From contig NZ_JAXHGM010000012.1 in assembly GCF_034808145.1 (NCBI RefSeq), forward strand, positions 1 to 64,000: a stretch of 64,000 nt of DNA, written 5' to 3'. The notes below the pieces were generated by a model. That model made no database searches, had not been told where the DNA came from, and was given only the letters and a program-made list of their open reading frames with translations. Shown piece by piece: positions 18,101 to 26,907 of this stretch; positions within the stretch are counted from its first letter, which is position 1; every line of letters starts with the position of its first letter. Made by a program: the position numbers and the translations under genes. This stretch comes from Halorubellus sp034808145. GTDB lineage: Archaea > Halobacteriota > Halobacteria > Halobacteriales > Natrialbaceae.

Positions 18101-18341
18101 AAAATATCTCAGAGAGGCCAAAGAACTCCACGTGAAGAATGGCAATATTGAGAATTGGAAAACCACTGTCCGACAGATTCTAAAAATTCTCAAGGACGAT
18201 GGCCAGTATGAAGAAGGAATCCGGGTATGCGAGAATAGTATTGAAATGATGGAAAATCTGGCCCCATTGAGTCATCCCTTCACTATAATCCTCCATCAGG
18301 AGTTAGACTCCTTTGCAAGAAGCAGATCCGCGACCGAGTGA
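15117..18341 (+). CDS. STAND NTPase with C-terminal TPR array
   Basis: This 1074-aa protein starts at GTG. Residues 1-200 form an unrecognised helical region that could be the effector. The P-loop is GRRGIGKT at about 219-226 and the Walker B is HVLLIWDDIHG near 269-279, followed by a winged-helix-like segment. From about residue 560 to the end there are tetratricopeptide repeats (for example YEKALAVAPEWATLRNAYA and HYQKAVQLDAENHKARHHYG). NTPase plus superstructure repeats is the STAND layout of Avs-type antiviral sensors, in which the repeats recognise a phage protein. No known nuclease motif is visible in the N-terminal region. Confidence 0.8.
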   Translation: MLESAVAASLIANGVADTISISGNRVYHTLNDLISESDAELLSAALVEALSEEAELKPEQQDELSVDLLQPVDDFSLEGVYQSRSEIESQIAIRLATSDSVVYPDEKREAETVVSEAMDVALSVWFDEIQGTETAQRYLLEINKNVDAKLDGIQRKLDCVIETQASQEWYERIDVEDTKEAAAMVESELLTGPPVTEDVHIQRAELPETLDHDQYLIQGRRGIGKTHALKTLQQRILEQRDVEHVILPKSGYIGKKDVRGLSQESFSGHVLLIWDDIHGVQPGEQGGTVREAIQRLSRNISAEESELYLLCSVGAEYKDELDYLARPDDRVWSAIQELTLEPLPRAGVSELCDQMLSAYGVDVDEELASKIAYEVWYADPSPSYVEAVVATLNSSDDIENQVENLPVDVSGIWHEQYEHLCRENPEARFLLWGMDLLRMAAIPIYESTLRQVYSEVFGRDEFEFTRQLKVLERNQWVWEERNPNPPVDEPQYDIRAAQLQGVDEDRMQVIDRFSDFVLESLVSTIPDAARDWIPQYHSNLAGFLMYNLIGDTRKLAEAHLERAEELAPFDPRIQNNFALFLELEGRQEEALEHYEKALAVAPEWATLRNAYAATLDEVDRPYEAVQEYRKAIQSDQPSVMAHYNLGALLSELKEFTEAKVQFEKARTKGYHVPDLYYNLAVVNKSIGNYLEAKEIAERGRELFPENHHVKLILANLYLELEYPDRTRDMLRPLIDTNQEIQPIVHGLLARAFADLGERELMEKHAKEVGENTSTNLLGDDFVENSTVEDIRSRPDLESKSNELRALDAMAREERYTKVWERGTHFLEQGSESSELHRRLGDCGEKLNHYEQAETHYQKAVQLDAENHKARHHYGNFLKHRGRIEEAKAQFQAAIEGTDDPQIYNDYGLLNFENVAYGAAAKCYEAAIKSLDGSTDMNSEAHRIHFNYGQLLYYTGALETAKRHYLKSIQLNDEYANAKFGLGQVEGETGNVRAGLKYLREAKELHVKNGNIENWKTTVRQILKILKDDGQYEEGIRVCENSIEMMENLAPLSHPFTIILHQELDSFARSRSATE

Positions 18342-18344
18342 ATA

Positions 18345-18360
18345 CATTTTTATTTTGTCC
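18345..18360 (+). terminator. T-rich terminator
   Basis: A T-rich run (ACATTTTTATTTTGTC) follows the STAND stop codon by a few bases. Oligo-T tracts alone terminate transcription in archaea, so this probably ends the STAND transcript. Confidence 0.5.
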
Positions 18361-18545
18361 TCTTATGATGTCGAGATATCTCTTCCGACGCCGCTTCTGG
18401 TGGCGGAATAGGTGACGCGACAGTCTCTTTGAAGCGAATATTCTACTCACTTCCTGCGGGGACGATCGAGAGACGAGTCATCCCGCCTAGCCGCTCAAAC
18501 TGGAAGCGCTTGAAGCTACTGCGCTACCTGTTCCGCTTACCGAAT

Positions 18546-21500
18546 TTAGTCGTACGGTCCTTCATCCGATAGCAAATCATACTTCTCGAAGACCATGTCG
18601 AGGTATGCGTCTGTCATGAGACGAGGGTTCTCTACGCGGTGGAAGTCGTTTAGGACGAACTGAACATCTCTATGCTCCAAACCGTATGCATGGAAAGCAG
18701 CTGCATCGATTTCTGCCCGAAGTTCTAACCGCTCCTCTTCCTCTGTTGCTGGGGAGATGTCATCCAGACGCTTGCGCATTTCCGCGAACGACCCGTCGTA
18801 GCAATTCAGCCGAGCTGCGCGATGGGAGATATAGTTGAACCAGTCGTCGGTATCGGTCAGCCGGGGTACCTTTGCTTCAAGGAATTTGTATTTGACTATG
18901 TGCGTATCAATCTTGGTTCGCATGAGGAAGTCAAAGGGAATGCTGTTTAAAAGCCCGACCGCAGCGAAGAGTTCTCGATCTGCGAATGTTCTAGTGTAGG
19001 CGCTGTGGAGAGGCTCTTCAGTCAAGTCTGCTTCCTCTGCCTTAATCTCGAACGGTTTGATGGTCTGGAGAGTGTGAAGACAAACGGTATCTTTCGGAAG
19101 TACCGTCGCGATTACTGACCGCTCGTCCGTGGCCCGCGCCACGTCCCGGTATGCGATTCGGTACTCGGTGCAATCGAGTAAGACGTCGTTCTGATTGAGC
19201 GGTTTGTCTCTCTTTTCATTTAGCAAATCATCGACAAACTGGACCTGCGACTTGGAAGTTTTTTCTCCCCCATAGGCGGTATAAAGGGATTTCTTGAGGT
19301 TTCCTTGGTTGAATTTCTTCTCTTGAATCCTATTCTTAGCATTCTGTTCTGAATCTGCATCGAGACTCCAGTATTGGGGCGGTTCCAGATCCGATTCGAA
19401 GGTGTTGTCGAACGCGAACTGATGGATGTTCTCGCCACCGTAGACCGGATAGTCTCCAACATCCTCAGAGTCTACGAAAAGGTGCTTGTCAGATGGCTCA
19501 TGAAGCTCCTTCGTGAGCACGTTTACGTTCCAACCTTCGTCTACCTCGTCTCCTAACGACGGATTGGTTAGGAGACTTGCGAGTACGTCCGCCTCTTGTT
19601 GTGATGTGATAGATGGAAAGATTCCAGCCTCGGGAGAATACTCTGTCAACACCTCGCGCGGAATGTCTGCGGCGACGTCGTCGACTCGTTTGAGTACGTC
19701 GGTCGTCATCTGAGCAAAGATGCCTTCGATTCCGTCTGTCGTCCCCCCATTCTGGGCAGTCAGAATCCCGAACCGATAGCGGTTGTCGATTTGGTCGAAG
19801 ATGCCTTTGTTTTCGAAGCCGACGACGGTGTCGAGCGTGGTGTTGTCGAGGATGTGGTTGCGGATGTCTTTGGCGATGGCACCATTGAGGATGAAACCGG
19901 GGAGGATGAGGCTGACGTAGCCGGTGTCGGCGAGAAGATCGAAGACGCGTTCTGTGAAGAGAGCTGAGAGGTCGTTCTCGCTCGCGACGGTTCGTCCGGC
20001 GACTTTGGGAGATTGTAGTTGGTATTCGGTGCTGTTGTTGAAGTACGAGGCACGCCGTTCCATGCTCTCTTGATAGGCGTCCCATTCCGCTGCGATGGTG
20101 TCTTCTTCGAGACGCTTTTCCTGGATTTCGTCTTTGCGCTCCGAATCGTACTGGCGGAAGGTTTCGTCGTACTGGGAGAAGAAGTCGTCTCGATTGGGAC
20201 TGAGTACTTCCCAGGGTGGGTTCCCGATGATGACGTCGAAGCAGCCGTCGTTCCAGACTTCGGCAAATTCGACGATCCAGTGAAGTGGGTCGAACGATTG
20301 GAGTTCTTCTGTCGTGAGATTCTCGACACCAGCTTCGCGAGCATTTTTTGCGAGTTGTTCGTCGAAGTCTGGTCGATGACGGTTCATCCGCTCTTCAGCG
20401 AGCTTCCGCCAGTTCGCTGCCTCTGAGCTGTCAGTGGCTCCCCGATGATTCTGAACCGCCTCAATTATTTCGTGGTACTTCTCCCGCACGGTCCAATCGT
20501 CGAAGGTTGTCTTCCCCTTGTTCTGGGGGACCTCGTCGACGTACCCGATGAGGCTGTTTCCTTGGCGGATGTTGAAGTCGATGTTGGGGAGGGGTTCGAC
20601 GTCTTTGGGTTCGTCTTCGATGTCGGCGACCATCGAGAGCCAGAGTCGGAGTTTGCAGATTTCGACGGCGCCGTCGTCGATGTCGACGCCGTAGAGGTTG
20701 TTGAGGATGATTTGTCGTTTGGCGTGTAGGGAGGGGCCGCCTTGGGTTTCGGTGATTGTTTCGAGTTCGTCGCGGGTCTGGCTCGACAGTTCCCAGGCTT
20801 TGCCTTGGTCGTCGAGTGTTTGGAAGTATTCGATGCATTGGAGGTAGATGTCGAGGAGGACTTCTTGGGCGGCGAGGAGGAAGGCGCCGCTGCCGACGGC
20901 TGGGTCGAGGACGCTCATCTCGGTAAGGATGTCGTGGTAGAGCGTCTCCACGTGTTCGGTCTCCACGTTGTTGGTGGGGGCTTGGGCGGTGATGGCGCCG
21001 CCGTCTGCGAGTGCCTCGTTCGCACCCCCACTCTGGACGTCTTCGAGTGCGAACACGTCGTCGATATCCTCGTAGTCCGCGTCCACCGCGTCGTTGAGTT
21101 GGTCGAGGAGATATGGATGGATCGTTCGGCGCGCCATGAACCCGGTGATCTCTTCGGGGGTGTAGTAGGCGCCCATCTCTTTCTGGTTGACTGTCTGTTC
21201 GAAGATGTGGCCGAGGATGGCGGGGGAGAGGTTCTTGGGGTCGACGATGTCGAGGCGTTCGTCGACGTTCCAGTTCCAGTCCGAGAGGAAGTCGAGGATG
21301 TCGCCGAACAGCTCGTTCGTTCGCGCCGTGGTACTGCCGAGGCGGGCGTCGTCGAACTCCTCCTCGACGGGGTTCTTCGAGAACAACCCGCCGTTGAGGT
21401 ACGGGAGGCTCCCGAAGTCCCCGCGGTCGATGCCTTCGGCGAGCATCTCGAAGAACAACGGATGATAGAAGTCCGCGTACACGTCGCCGTCGTCGTCGAC

Positions 21501-22157
21501 GACCTCCTCGTGTTTGTCGTGGAGGTACGAGCGATTCCGGTCCAGCAGACGTTTCTCCTGGATGAAGTAGAGGAAGATCATGCGGTCCAGGACGATCTGG
21601 ACGTACCGCTGCTTCGCATCCCCACGGTCGTCCGGGATGCCAGCGACCTCCTGGACGAGGTCCGTTCGCAGCGTTTCGAACTGCTCGTAGAATTCTTTGA
21701 CGACCTGCTTGGTGTCGTAGAGCGTGTCGACGACCGTGTTGGGGTTGCCGTACTCGATGCTGTTGAGCTTCTGGAGCACCGTGTTCTTCTGGCCGCTGTC
21801 GCTCGTCATCTGCTCCTTGGTGAACGAGAGCTTCTGGTGCTTGATGCGACCGTGCTGTTGACCCTCCCAGCTCCGGATTCGCGTGAGGAACGTGAACTCC
21901 TCGAAGTCGTTCGTCGCGACCAGATTCGTCCGGCGGGACCGATTCTCCGGCTTGAAATCGTTCGCGGACTCCCCAGCACCTGCCTCGACCAGAACGATGA
22001 ACTCGTTGTCGTCAATCTGCAGCGCTAATTTGTGCTCCTCGTCAAGCCCGTCGTACGTCTTCAAGCCGCGTTTCTTCAATGACTCCGCGATATCTTCAAG
22101 CGAATCCCAGTCCGCGATATCGTCGGCGGAGATCTGGCCAGCCATGCCCCAGACCAA
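18546..22157 (-). CDS. Eco57I-class adenine methyltransferase (COG1002/DrmMI-like)
   Basis: This 1203-aa protein has SAM motif I DPAVGSGAFL at about 418-427 and catalytic motif IV NPPW at 646-649, giving a gamma-type N6-adenine methyltransferase. QKEMGAYYTPEEI (about 325-337) is the conserved entry segment of such enzymes. The long C-terminal half should hold the target-recognition domain. No separate nuclease motif is evident, unlike type IIG enzymes. Size and layout suit DISARM DrmMI or PglX-like methylases. It is the last gene of the minus-strand group that begins with the SNF2 helicase and probably marks host DNA. ATG 22145 is an alternative start. Confidence 0.8.
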   Translation of the reverse strand: MVWGMAGQISADDIADWDSLEDIAESLKKRGLKTYDGLDEEHKLALQIDDNEFIVLVEAGAGESANDFKPENRSRRTNLVATNDFEEFTFLTRIRSWEGQQHGRIKHQKLSFTKEQMTSDSGQKNTVLQKLNSIEYGNPNTVVDTLYDTKQVVKEFYEQFETLRTDLVQEVAGIPDDRGDAKQRYVQIVLDRMIFLYFIQEKRLLDRNRSYLHDKHEEVVDDDGDVYADFYHPLFFEMLAEGIDRGDFGSLPYLNGGLFSKNPVEEEFDDARLGSTTARTNELFGDILDFLSDWNWNVDERLDIVDPKNLSPAILGHIFEQTVNQKEMGAYYTPEEITGFMARRTIHPYLLDQLNDAVDADYEDIDDVFALEDVQSGGANEALADGGAITAQAPTNNVETEHVETLYHDILTEMSVLDPAVGSGAFLLAAQEVLLDIYLQCIEYFQTLDDQGKAWELSSQTRDELETITETQGGPSLHAKRQIILNNLYGVDIDDGAVEICKLRLWLSMVADIEDEPKDVEPLPNIDFNIRQGNSLIGYVDEVPQNKGKTTFDDWTVREKYHEIIEAVQNHRGATDSSEAANWRKLAEERMNRHRPDFDEQLAKNAREAGVENLTTEELQSFDPLHWIVEFAEVWNDGCFDVIIGNPPWEVLSPNRDDFFSQYDETFRQYDSERKDEIQEKRLEEDTIAAEWDAYQESMERRASYFNNSTEYQLQSPKVAGRTVASENDLSALFTERVFDLLADTGYVSLILPGFILNGAIAKDIRNHILDNTTLDTVVGFENKGIFDQIDNRYRFGILTAQNGGTTDGIEGIFAQMTTDVLKRVDDVAADIPREVLTEYSPEAGIFPSITSQQEADVLASLLTNPSLGDEVDEGWNVNVLTKELHEPSDKHLFVDSEDVGDYPVYGGENIHQFAFDNTFESDLEPPQYWSLDADSEQNAKNRIQEKKFNQGNLKKSLYTAYGGEKTSKSQVQFVDDLLNEKRDKPLNQNDVLLDCTEYRIAYRDVARATDERSVIATVLPKDTVCLHTLQTIKPFEIKAEEADLTEEPLHSAYTRTFADRELFAAVGLLNSIPFDFLMRTKIDTHIVKYKFLEAKVPRLTDTDDWFNYISHRAARLNCYDGSFAEMRKRLDDISPATEEEERLELRAEIDAAAFHAYGLEHRDVQFVLNDFHRVENPRLMTDAYLDMVFEKYDLLSDEGPYD

Positions 22158-22265
22158 CCCGGCAGGTCACATAAAACCCACGTGCGGCACCCGAATCACC
22201 CCACGAAACCAAGCCACGCACGCAGCATCCTTTCGTGAAATCACTCGTGGATGACCGCTCTGCCT

Positions 22266-23633
22266 TCACCATTCCAGCTGGAAGTCGACGTGGATGCCAC
22301 TGACTGGGAGATGTGCGAGCTTGCTGTACTCGATGAACCTGAACTGGCCGGGCCGGAACTCAGTGACGTCCGCTGGCGGTAACTGGAGGAAGTGCGCGTA
22401 GAGCTGTTCGTACTGCGACAGCGCCCGTGCCTCCCGGGAGCCGAACAACTCTTCGACCACGTCGGCCTCCCGGTGGAATGGATTCTCGCCCAGGAACCCG
22501 ACCGGGTCAGTCCCGATGCCATCCTCTTCACCGCGTGTCTGGACCTCCGTGACCGGGTCGAAGGGGATGCGCTCCGGGTTTGGGAGGGCGCTGAACTCCG
22601 CATCCACGGACTCAGAGGTCAGGAAGCGAGCCTCTGTCCGGTCACCGAACTCGGTCAGCGGCGCCGTGTCGAGCGGAGACCCGTCAGTGATGAGTGCGAT
22701 TCTGAAGTACCGCGCGAAGTCCTCGGAGACCCACGGCTCGACGTAGACGAGCAAGAGCGATTCCGGGTACGGGCGTGATGTATTTGCCAGATAGAGTGCC
22801 TCCTCAGCCTTGTAGAGTTCCGGCTTCTCGATGCCAGCGTCGAGGTAGCGTTCGTGCTGCGATTGGATTGCGTCGAAGAACGTGGAGAGGCCGCTCCCGA
22901 CCCATGCGCCAGTGCTTTGCTCGATGGTGAAGTGACTTCGCGTGTTGTCTAGGCCGAAGGTCTCGGCGAGACACGACAACACGTGCTCGATGGTCTCCAT
23001 GTCGGGTCGGTTGACTGCCGTGGTCGTGCGCACCGGATTCGAAGGCAGATAGAGCTCGCCGAAACTACACGGGTTCGCGATTCGTCCGTCTGGCTTCGGA
23101 ATGAAGTGAAGCTCCCTGTCCAGCCAGTGGGATGTCTCTCCGAGGGTTCGAACCTCTGGGTCGTGTTCGTCGACAGGCTCGGAATCGGCCGACTGGCCGT
23201 CTGCAGCAGTAGTCAGGTGGCGGTAGCGGTATCGAACTTCCTTCCCGTTCAGATACGTCGTCGTCGACCCTTGACGGGCAGGGAACACCGATTGGTCGAT
23301 GCCATAGCTATGGAGTTCGCCACCACCGCTCACACTGATGCAGAGGACCGTTTCGTCCTGATACGGTTCGAGTTCGAAGGTGGGCTCGAGTCGTGGTGAG
23401 ACCCGACGGTCGATCGTCTGACTGATTTTCTCCTCGAGATGCTGGGGGGTGTCGACGCCAGTCACCGTGAACTCGCCACTGTCCTCTGTCACCCCGACGA
23501 TGATGGTCCCACCGCCACTGTTCGCGAACGCGGTCAGCTCCTTGACGACGTCCTCGTGACTCTCCTCCTCGTGCTTGAACTCGACGTCACTGTTCTCAAT
23601 CGAATTTCGACTAATCAACGCTTCAATATCCAT
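22266..23633 (-). CDS. AlbA_2/Schlafen-like protein
   Basis: This 455-aa protein starts at MDIEALISRN. The N-terminal 140 residues show the AlbA_2 (Schlafen N) signature: VEFKHEEESHEDVVKELTAFAN followed by GGGTIIVGVTE, with a later SGGGELHSYG strand. These domains bind nucleic acid or ATP, and Schlafen relatives cut RNA. The remaining 300 residues are unfamiliar. The gene lies between the methyltransferase and the PD-(D/E)XK gene on the same strand, so it is likely part of the same defence system. Confidence 0.7.
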   Translation of the reverse strand: MDIEALISRNSIENSDVEFKHEEESHEDVVKELTAFANSGGGTIIVGVTEDSGEFTVTGVDTPQHLEEKISQTIDRRVSPRLEPTFELEPYQDETVLCISVSGGGELHSYGIDQSVFPARQGSTTTYLNGKEVRYRYRHLTTAADGQSADSEPVDEHDPEVRTLGETSHWLDRELHFIPKPDGRIANPCSFGELYLPSNPVRTTTAVNRPDMETIEHVLSCLAETFGLDNTRSHFTIEQSTGAWVGSGLSTFFDAIQSQHERYLDAGIEKPELYKAEEALYLANTSRPYPESLLLVYVEPWVSEDFARYFRIALITDGSPLDTAPLTEFGDRTEARFLTSESVDAEFSALPNPERIPFDPVTEVQTRGEEDGIGTDPVGFLGENPFHREADVVEELFGSREARALSQYEQLYAHFLQLPPADVTEFRPGQFRFIEYSKLAHLPVSGIHVDFQLEW

Positions 23634-23801
23634 CGCAACTCGTACCGTCAACTCACAAAGAGGAGGCTTAGTGCTACCGCTCCCCCACCGACAAAAGCCC
23701 CCGCTCAGCACCGATCACCAACTCTTCCAGGAGATTCAGACATCAGCCCCTTGTTTCAACGCTGATGTAGCTTCGGGTGCCTGCTGTACCCGACTACGGT
23801 G

Positions 23802-24977
23802 TCAGGCGTCTCGACGCTGGGTGACGATGGCGTCGATGTGGGGGCCGACGATGTCGTGGAGGGCGTGGAGGTCGTCGCTGGCGGTCTGGATGGACGCCTC
23901 GGGGGCGGCCAGGTCGAGGGGGCAGGTCTTCGCGAGGTATGCGTACGTCGTATCTTCTACCTGCCAGTCTGCCGCGTCGAGTGCCTCTCGCTCGTCCTCG
24001 GAGAGTCGATCACGAAGGGCGTCCCGGATGGTGTCCTTGTCGCCGTGTTCGATGTCCAACCGGAGACGGATCTGTTGGGTATCTCGGTTGAGGGTGACGT
24101 GGGGTTCGTACTCGATGGTCGTCCCACCTGGGAGGTTCTGACACGTGGGCTTCGCGAAGTTGATATAGGTGTTCGGTCGGGTGTTGACCCGCCAGTTCTC
24201 GCGGTCCCCGCCTAGGTCTGCGAGGAAGGCCTCCTCAAGTCGCGTGAACACCGTCTCCTTGTCGTCCTCGAACGCGCCGACGAGGCGGTCGATTGTCTCC
24301 GCGTATTCCGTGTACAGTCGCGTCTCCTCTGAGATGATGGTGTCATCGTCCATGTTGAGTGTGCGGCGTATCGTATCGACGAAATCAGCGAACTGTGCCT
24401 GGCTCTTCGCGGGATACTGGCCCGAACTAGCCCGTAACACATCCTCGAAGTACGGCACCAGATGCTCCCAGGAGACGTCGACGAACGACGCGGCGCTAGA
24501 CGACCCTGCACGACGCGGTGCGAGATAGACATACTCACCGACACCCCCATGCTCGTCGACGACGAGGTCCCCGAGTGCTGGCGCGTTCGCGTACCGCGTC
24601 GTCTGCGCGTCCGTCTCCCCGGCCTCGACCTTCAATTCGAGACAGACGAACCACGCGTCGTCGTTCCAGAGCACGACGTCAACCAGGCCGTCAGTGGTCA
24701 CCACCTGCGAATGCACCTCGACGCCATCCAGATCGTGGAGCGCGGCACGCACTGTCGTCTCGTCGTGTGCCGCGAGCGCCTTGAGGAAGGCTCTGAGCAC
24801 GTCCGTCGAGAACCCATGAGGATTCGCTGGGTCGAGGAAGTAAACCAAGAGCGCCTCCCAGTACCGCTCGCGGGTCGCTTCACCCAGTACGTCGAGGGTG
24901 GTCGCTGGACGCTGTTCAACGTCGTCAAGCTGGGCTTCGATTGTTTGGAGTGTTGCTTCGAGAGAGTCGTCTGGCAC
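23802..24977 (-). CDS. PD-(D/E)XK nuclease family protein
   Basis: From GTG 24977 this is 391 aa. Asp100 in LVDVVLWNDDAW and Glu114-Leu-Lys116 in VCLELKVEAGETDAQT make a good PD-(D/E)XK core with a following Gln/Thr helix, as in the PDDEXK_4-like group. Longer in-frame starts up to 25154 exist but reach into the promoter of the divergent gene. The C-terminal half holds helices and a beta-hairpin region (PHVTLNRDTQQIRLRLDIE). It is read toward the Schlafen-like gene and probably belongs to the same system. Confidence 0.65.
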   Translation of the reverse strand: MPDDSLEATLQTIEAQLDDVEQRPATTLDVLGEATRERYWEALLVYFLDPANPHGFSTDVLRAFLKALAAHDETTVRAALHDLDGVEVHSQVVTTDGLVDVVLWNDDAWFVCLELKVEAGETDAQTTRYANAPALGDLVVDEHGGVGEYVYLAPRRAGSSSAASFVDVSWEHLVPYFEDVLRASSGQYPAKSQAQFADFVDTIRRTLNMDDDTIISEETRLYTEYAETIDRLVGAFEDDKETVFTRLEEAFLADLGGDRENWRVNTRPNTYINFAKPTCQNLPGGTTIEYEPHVTLNRDTQQIRLRLDIEHGDKDTIRDALRDRLSEDEREALDAADWQVEDTTYAYLAKTCPLDLAAPEASIQTASDDLHALHDIVGPHIDAIVTQRRDA

Positions 24978-25187
24978 TACCAGACGATTGCATTGAACTG
25001 AGAAAAGACTGCGGGCTGGCCCTTTCTGCACGATGGAGTCCGACGTCTGGTCTGCTACGACGTACTGCCTCAAACCTCTCGTGTACTGGTGTAGGCTCTC
25101 TCCGGCTTGAATTCGCGCGGTGGATGGGTGAGGGATAACCAGAAGAATTACCAACGCCGCCGGCTAGCTACACGTACGAAATAACTC

Positions 25188-26264
25188 ATGTCCCAGGATG
25201 AGCTCTCCGAACGCTGGGAGGATTACTACTCCACAGCGATTCGGAAGGGACTGAAGGCGGCACTTGCTGAGTCGTCTGTAGAGCGGTCGTTGGATACGTT
25301 CGAGTATGCTCACATCAAGCTGAACAAGCTGATGTACGTGGCGATGGCTGAACGTGGGCTCCACGAGGAGATGCAGCACAGCTGGCATCGATACGGTGGC
25401 GATCTCGGTACGCTCGTCCCAAGTGCGAGTACAATCAAGCAAACCGAGTTGGCGAATCTACCTACTACCGAGAAACCGGCTCAGCCAGGAGCAGAATCGA
25501 AGCAAGATGTGTGGGACGAAGCTGACTATCGCGAGTTCTTCTTGAACGTCTCGATCGGGTCGCTCGAATCGCTCTCGGAGATTCTGAACGCGGACCGGGA
25601 GACGCTTCTTGAAGCGTTCTATACTGCATATAGTGGCGATATCGAGGAGTGGGTTGAGCTGTATCTGATCAACGTTCGGATTCAGGAGGTCCTCCATCAG
25701 TACGACGTGGATGGACTGGATTCGTTCGGCGAACCCGAGTACCACGACTTCGTCGATGTACTGGCTGCGTTCGAGCAGGAGCTCTACAGTCACCGGGAGA
25801 TGTCTCCGAGTGCGCTCGAAGCTGCTGATGTCGACCTGGAGAGCGACGAGAACCCCGCTGATCTGCTCACCGAGTTCCTTGAGTTGGTCGATGACGTGTA
25901 CTTCACTATCGCACAGGGGGACTTGGATGACTTCCCTGGCGATCTGTCGTACCAGCTCGGGATGATCGAGGAGTTCTATCACGAGAACGCGTGGAACCTC
26001 GTGACGAAGGTCATCTCGATTCACACGACGCATGGGCCGAACGCGGACGCGCTGGAGTGGGGGTCGCGGTCGGACATCGACCAACTGCTGGACGGGTACC
26101 GGATTCGCATGGAGCGTATCGAATCGGAATGCCGTGCCGTTGGGTTGCTCCCCGGGGCTACTGATTCGACCCCGCCAGAGGACGATGCTGAAGGCTCCGG
26201 CGTGGGCCGTGATCTGCCGTCGGGCGAGGAGTTTCGACGGGCGCTGAACGGCACGAGTGACTGA
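25188..26264 (+). CDS. possible PanA-like antitoxin, hypothetical
   Basis: This 358-aa acidic helical protein has the segment HIKLNKLMYVAMAERGL (about residues 46-62), followed by SWHRYGGDLG. It resembles the Panacea (DUF4065) pattern of a KL-x-KL-x-Y helix and a later W/Y-G motif, but the similarity is weak. The rest is mostly helix and not recognised. A short gene follows after 9 nt. The pair lies on the opposite strand inside the helicase-methyltransferase cluster, which suggests later insertion as a cassette. Confidence 0.45.
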   Translation: MSQDELSERWEDYYSTAIRKGLKAALAESSVERSLDTFEYAHIKLNKLMYVAMAERGLHEEMQHSWHRYGGDLGTLVPSASTIKQTELANLPTTEKPAQPGAESKQDVWDEADYREFFLNVSIGSLESLSEILNADRETLLEAFYTAYSGDIEEWVELYLINVRIQEVLHQYDVDGLDSFGEPEYHDFVDVLAAFEQELYSHREMSPSALEAADVDLESDENPADLLTEFLELVDDVYFTIAQGDLDDFPGDLSYQLGMIEEFYHENAWNLVTKVISIHTTHGPNADALEWGSRSDIDQLLDGYRIRMERIESECRAVGLLPGATDSTPPEDDAEGSGVGRDLPSGEEFRRALNGTSD

Positions 26265-26273
26265 CCTGTATCG

Positions 26274-26711
26274 ATGAGTGCGCAGACAGGCAGTCCACGG
26301 TACATCATCTACCTGAATGAGGCCTGCGACCAACTGGAGGCACTGGATAAATCGCTTGAGAAACGGATTCGGAAGGAAGCACGAAAGTTCCTCACTGCCT
26401 GGAATGCCACCGACGTCTTCGACGACGACAAGACGGTGACCAAGGACGTCGACTACATCAAACGCGACCGCGGAGCCACACGCGGCTTCGGCAGTTACAT
26501 CGAGATCGGCGGCGTTCATCTCCTAATCGTCCTGGCTGTCTTCAAGGAAGACGACAAAGGCGACTTCTGGCTTGAGAAAACACTCTACCAGTCAAAGGTA
26601 GCGGAGTACCAGCAGGTTCTGGACGAGGAGAACCAAGACGGGGCCATCGAGTCCTATATCGAGAACCTCCGCGCCAACGAGGACTACCTCGTCATCGGCC
26701 CTGACGAATAG
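26274..26711 (+). CDS. small RelE/ParE-like protein, possible toxin
   Basis: This 145-aa protein begins with the helix pair LEALDKSLEKRIRKEARKFL and continues with strands (GFGSYIEIGGVHLLIVLAVF, FWLEKTLYQ). Helix-helix-beta with basic residues is the RelE/ParE outline. The catalytic residues of known mRNA interferases cannot be placed with confidence. It follows the 358-aa gene with a 9-nt gap, so they are co-transcribed. It could be the toxin of that pair, or an accessory subunit. Confidence 0.45.
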   Translation: MSAQTGSPRYIIYLNEACDQLEALDKSLEKRIRKEARKFLTAWNATDVFDDDKTVTKDVDYIKRDRGATRGFGSYIEIGGVHLLIVLAVFKEDDKGDFWLEKTLYQSKVAEYQQVLDEENQDGAIESYIENLRANEDYLVIGPDE

Positions 26712-26907
26712 GCACCTCCCTCCACCCCAACTCGGAAGCCCTACGCTCCCTCCGCCGAGCTCCCACCACCCCACCATATCGACCGCATCTCACTCAGGGC
26801 GAGTACGCAAGAGCAGGTCCAGTAGTACCATACTCCGTCTGAGATCCAAACCAAGCGAGGGTGGGCTCGCTGGGTACTAACCGAACCACAACATCGAGGT
26901 AGGGTTG

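Noticed and set aside
20742..22028. 428-aa plus-strand ORF
   Set aside because: It is fully antisense to the methyltransferase, whose motifs DPAVGSGAFL and NPPW fix the true frame. Its valine/glutamate-rich composition is typical of the reverse strand of a GC-rich gene.
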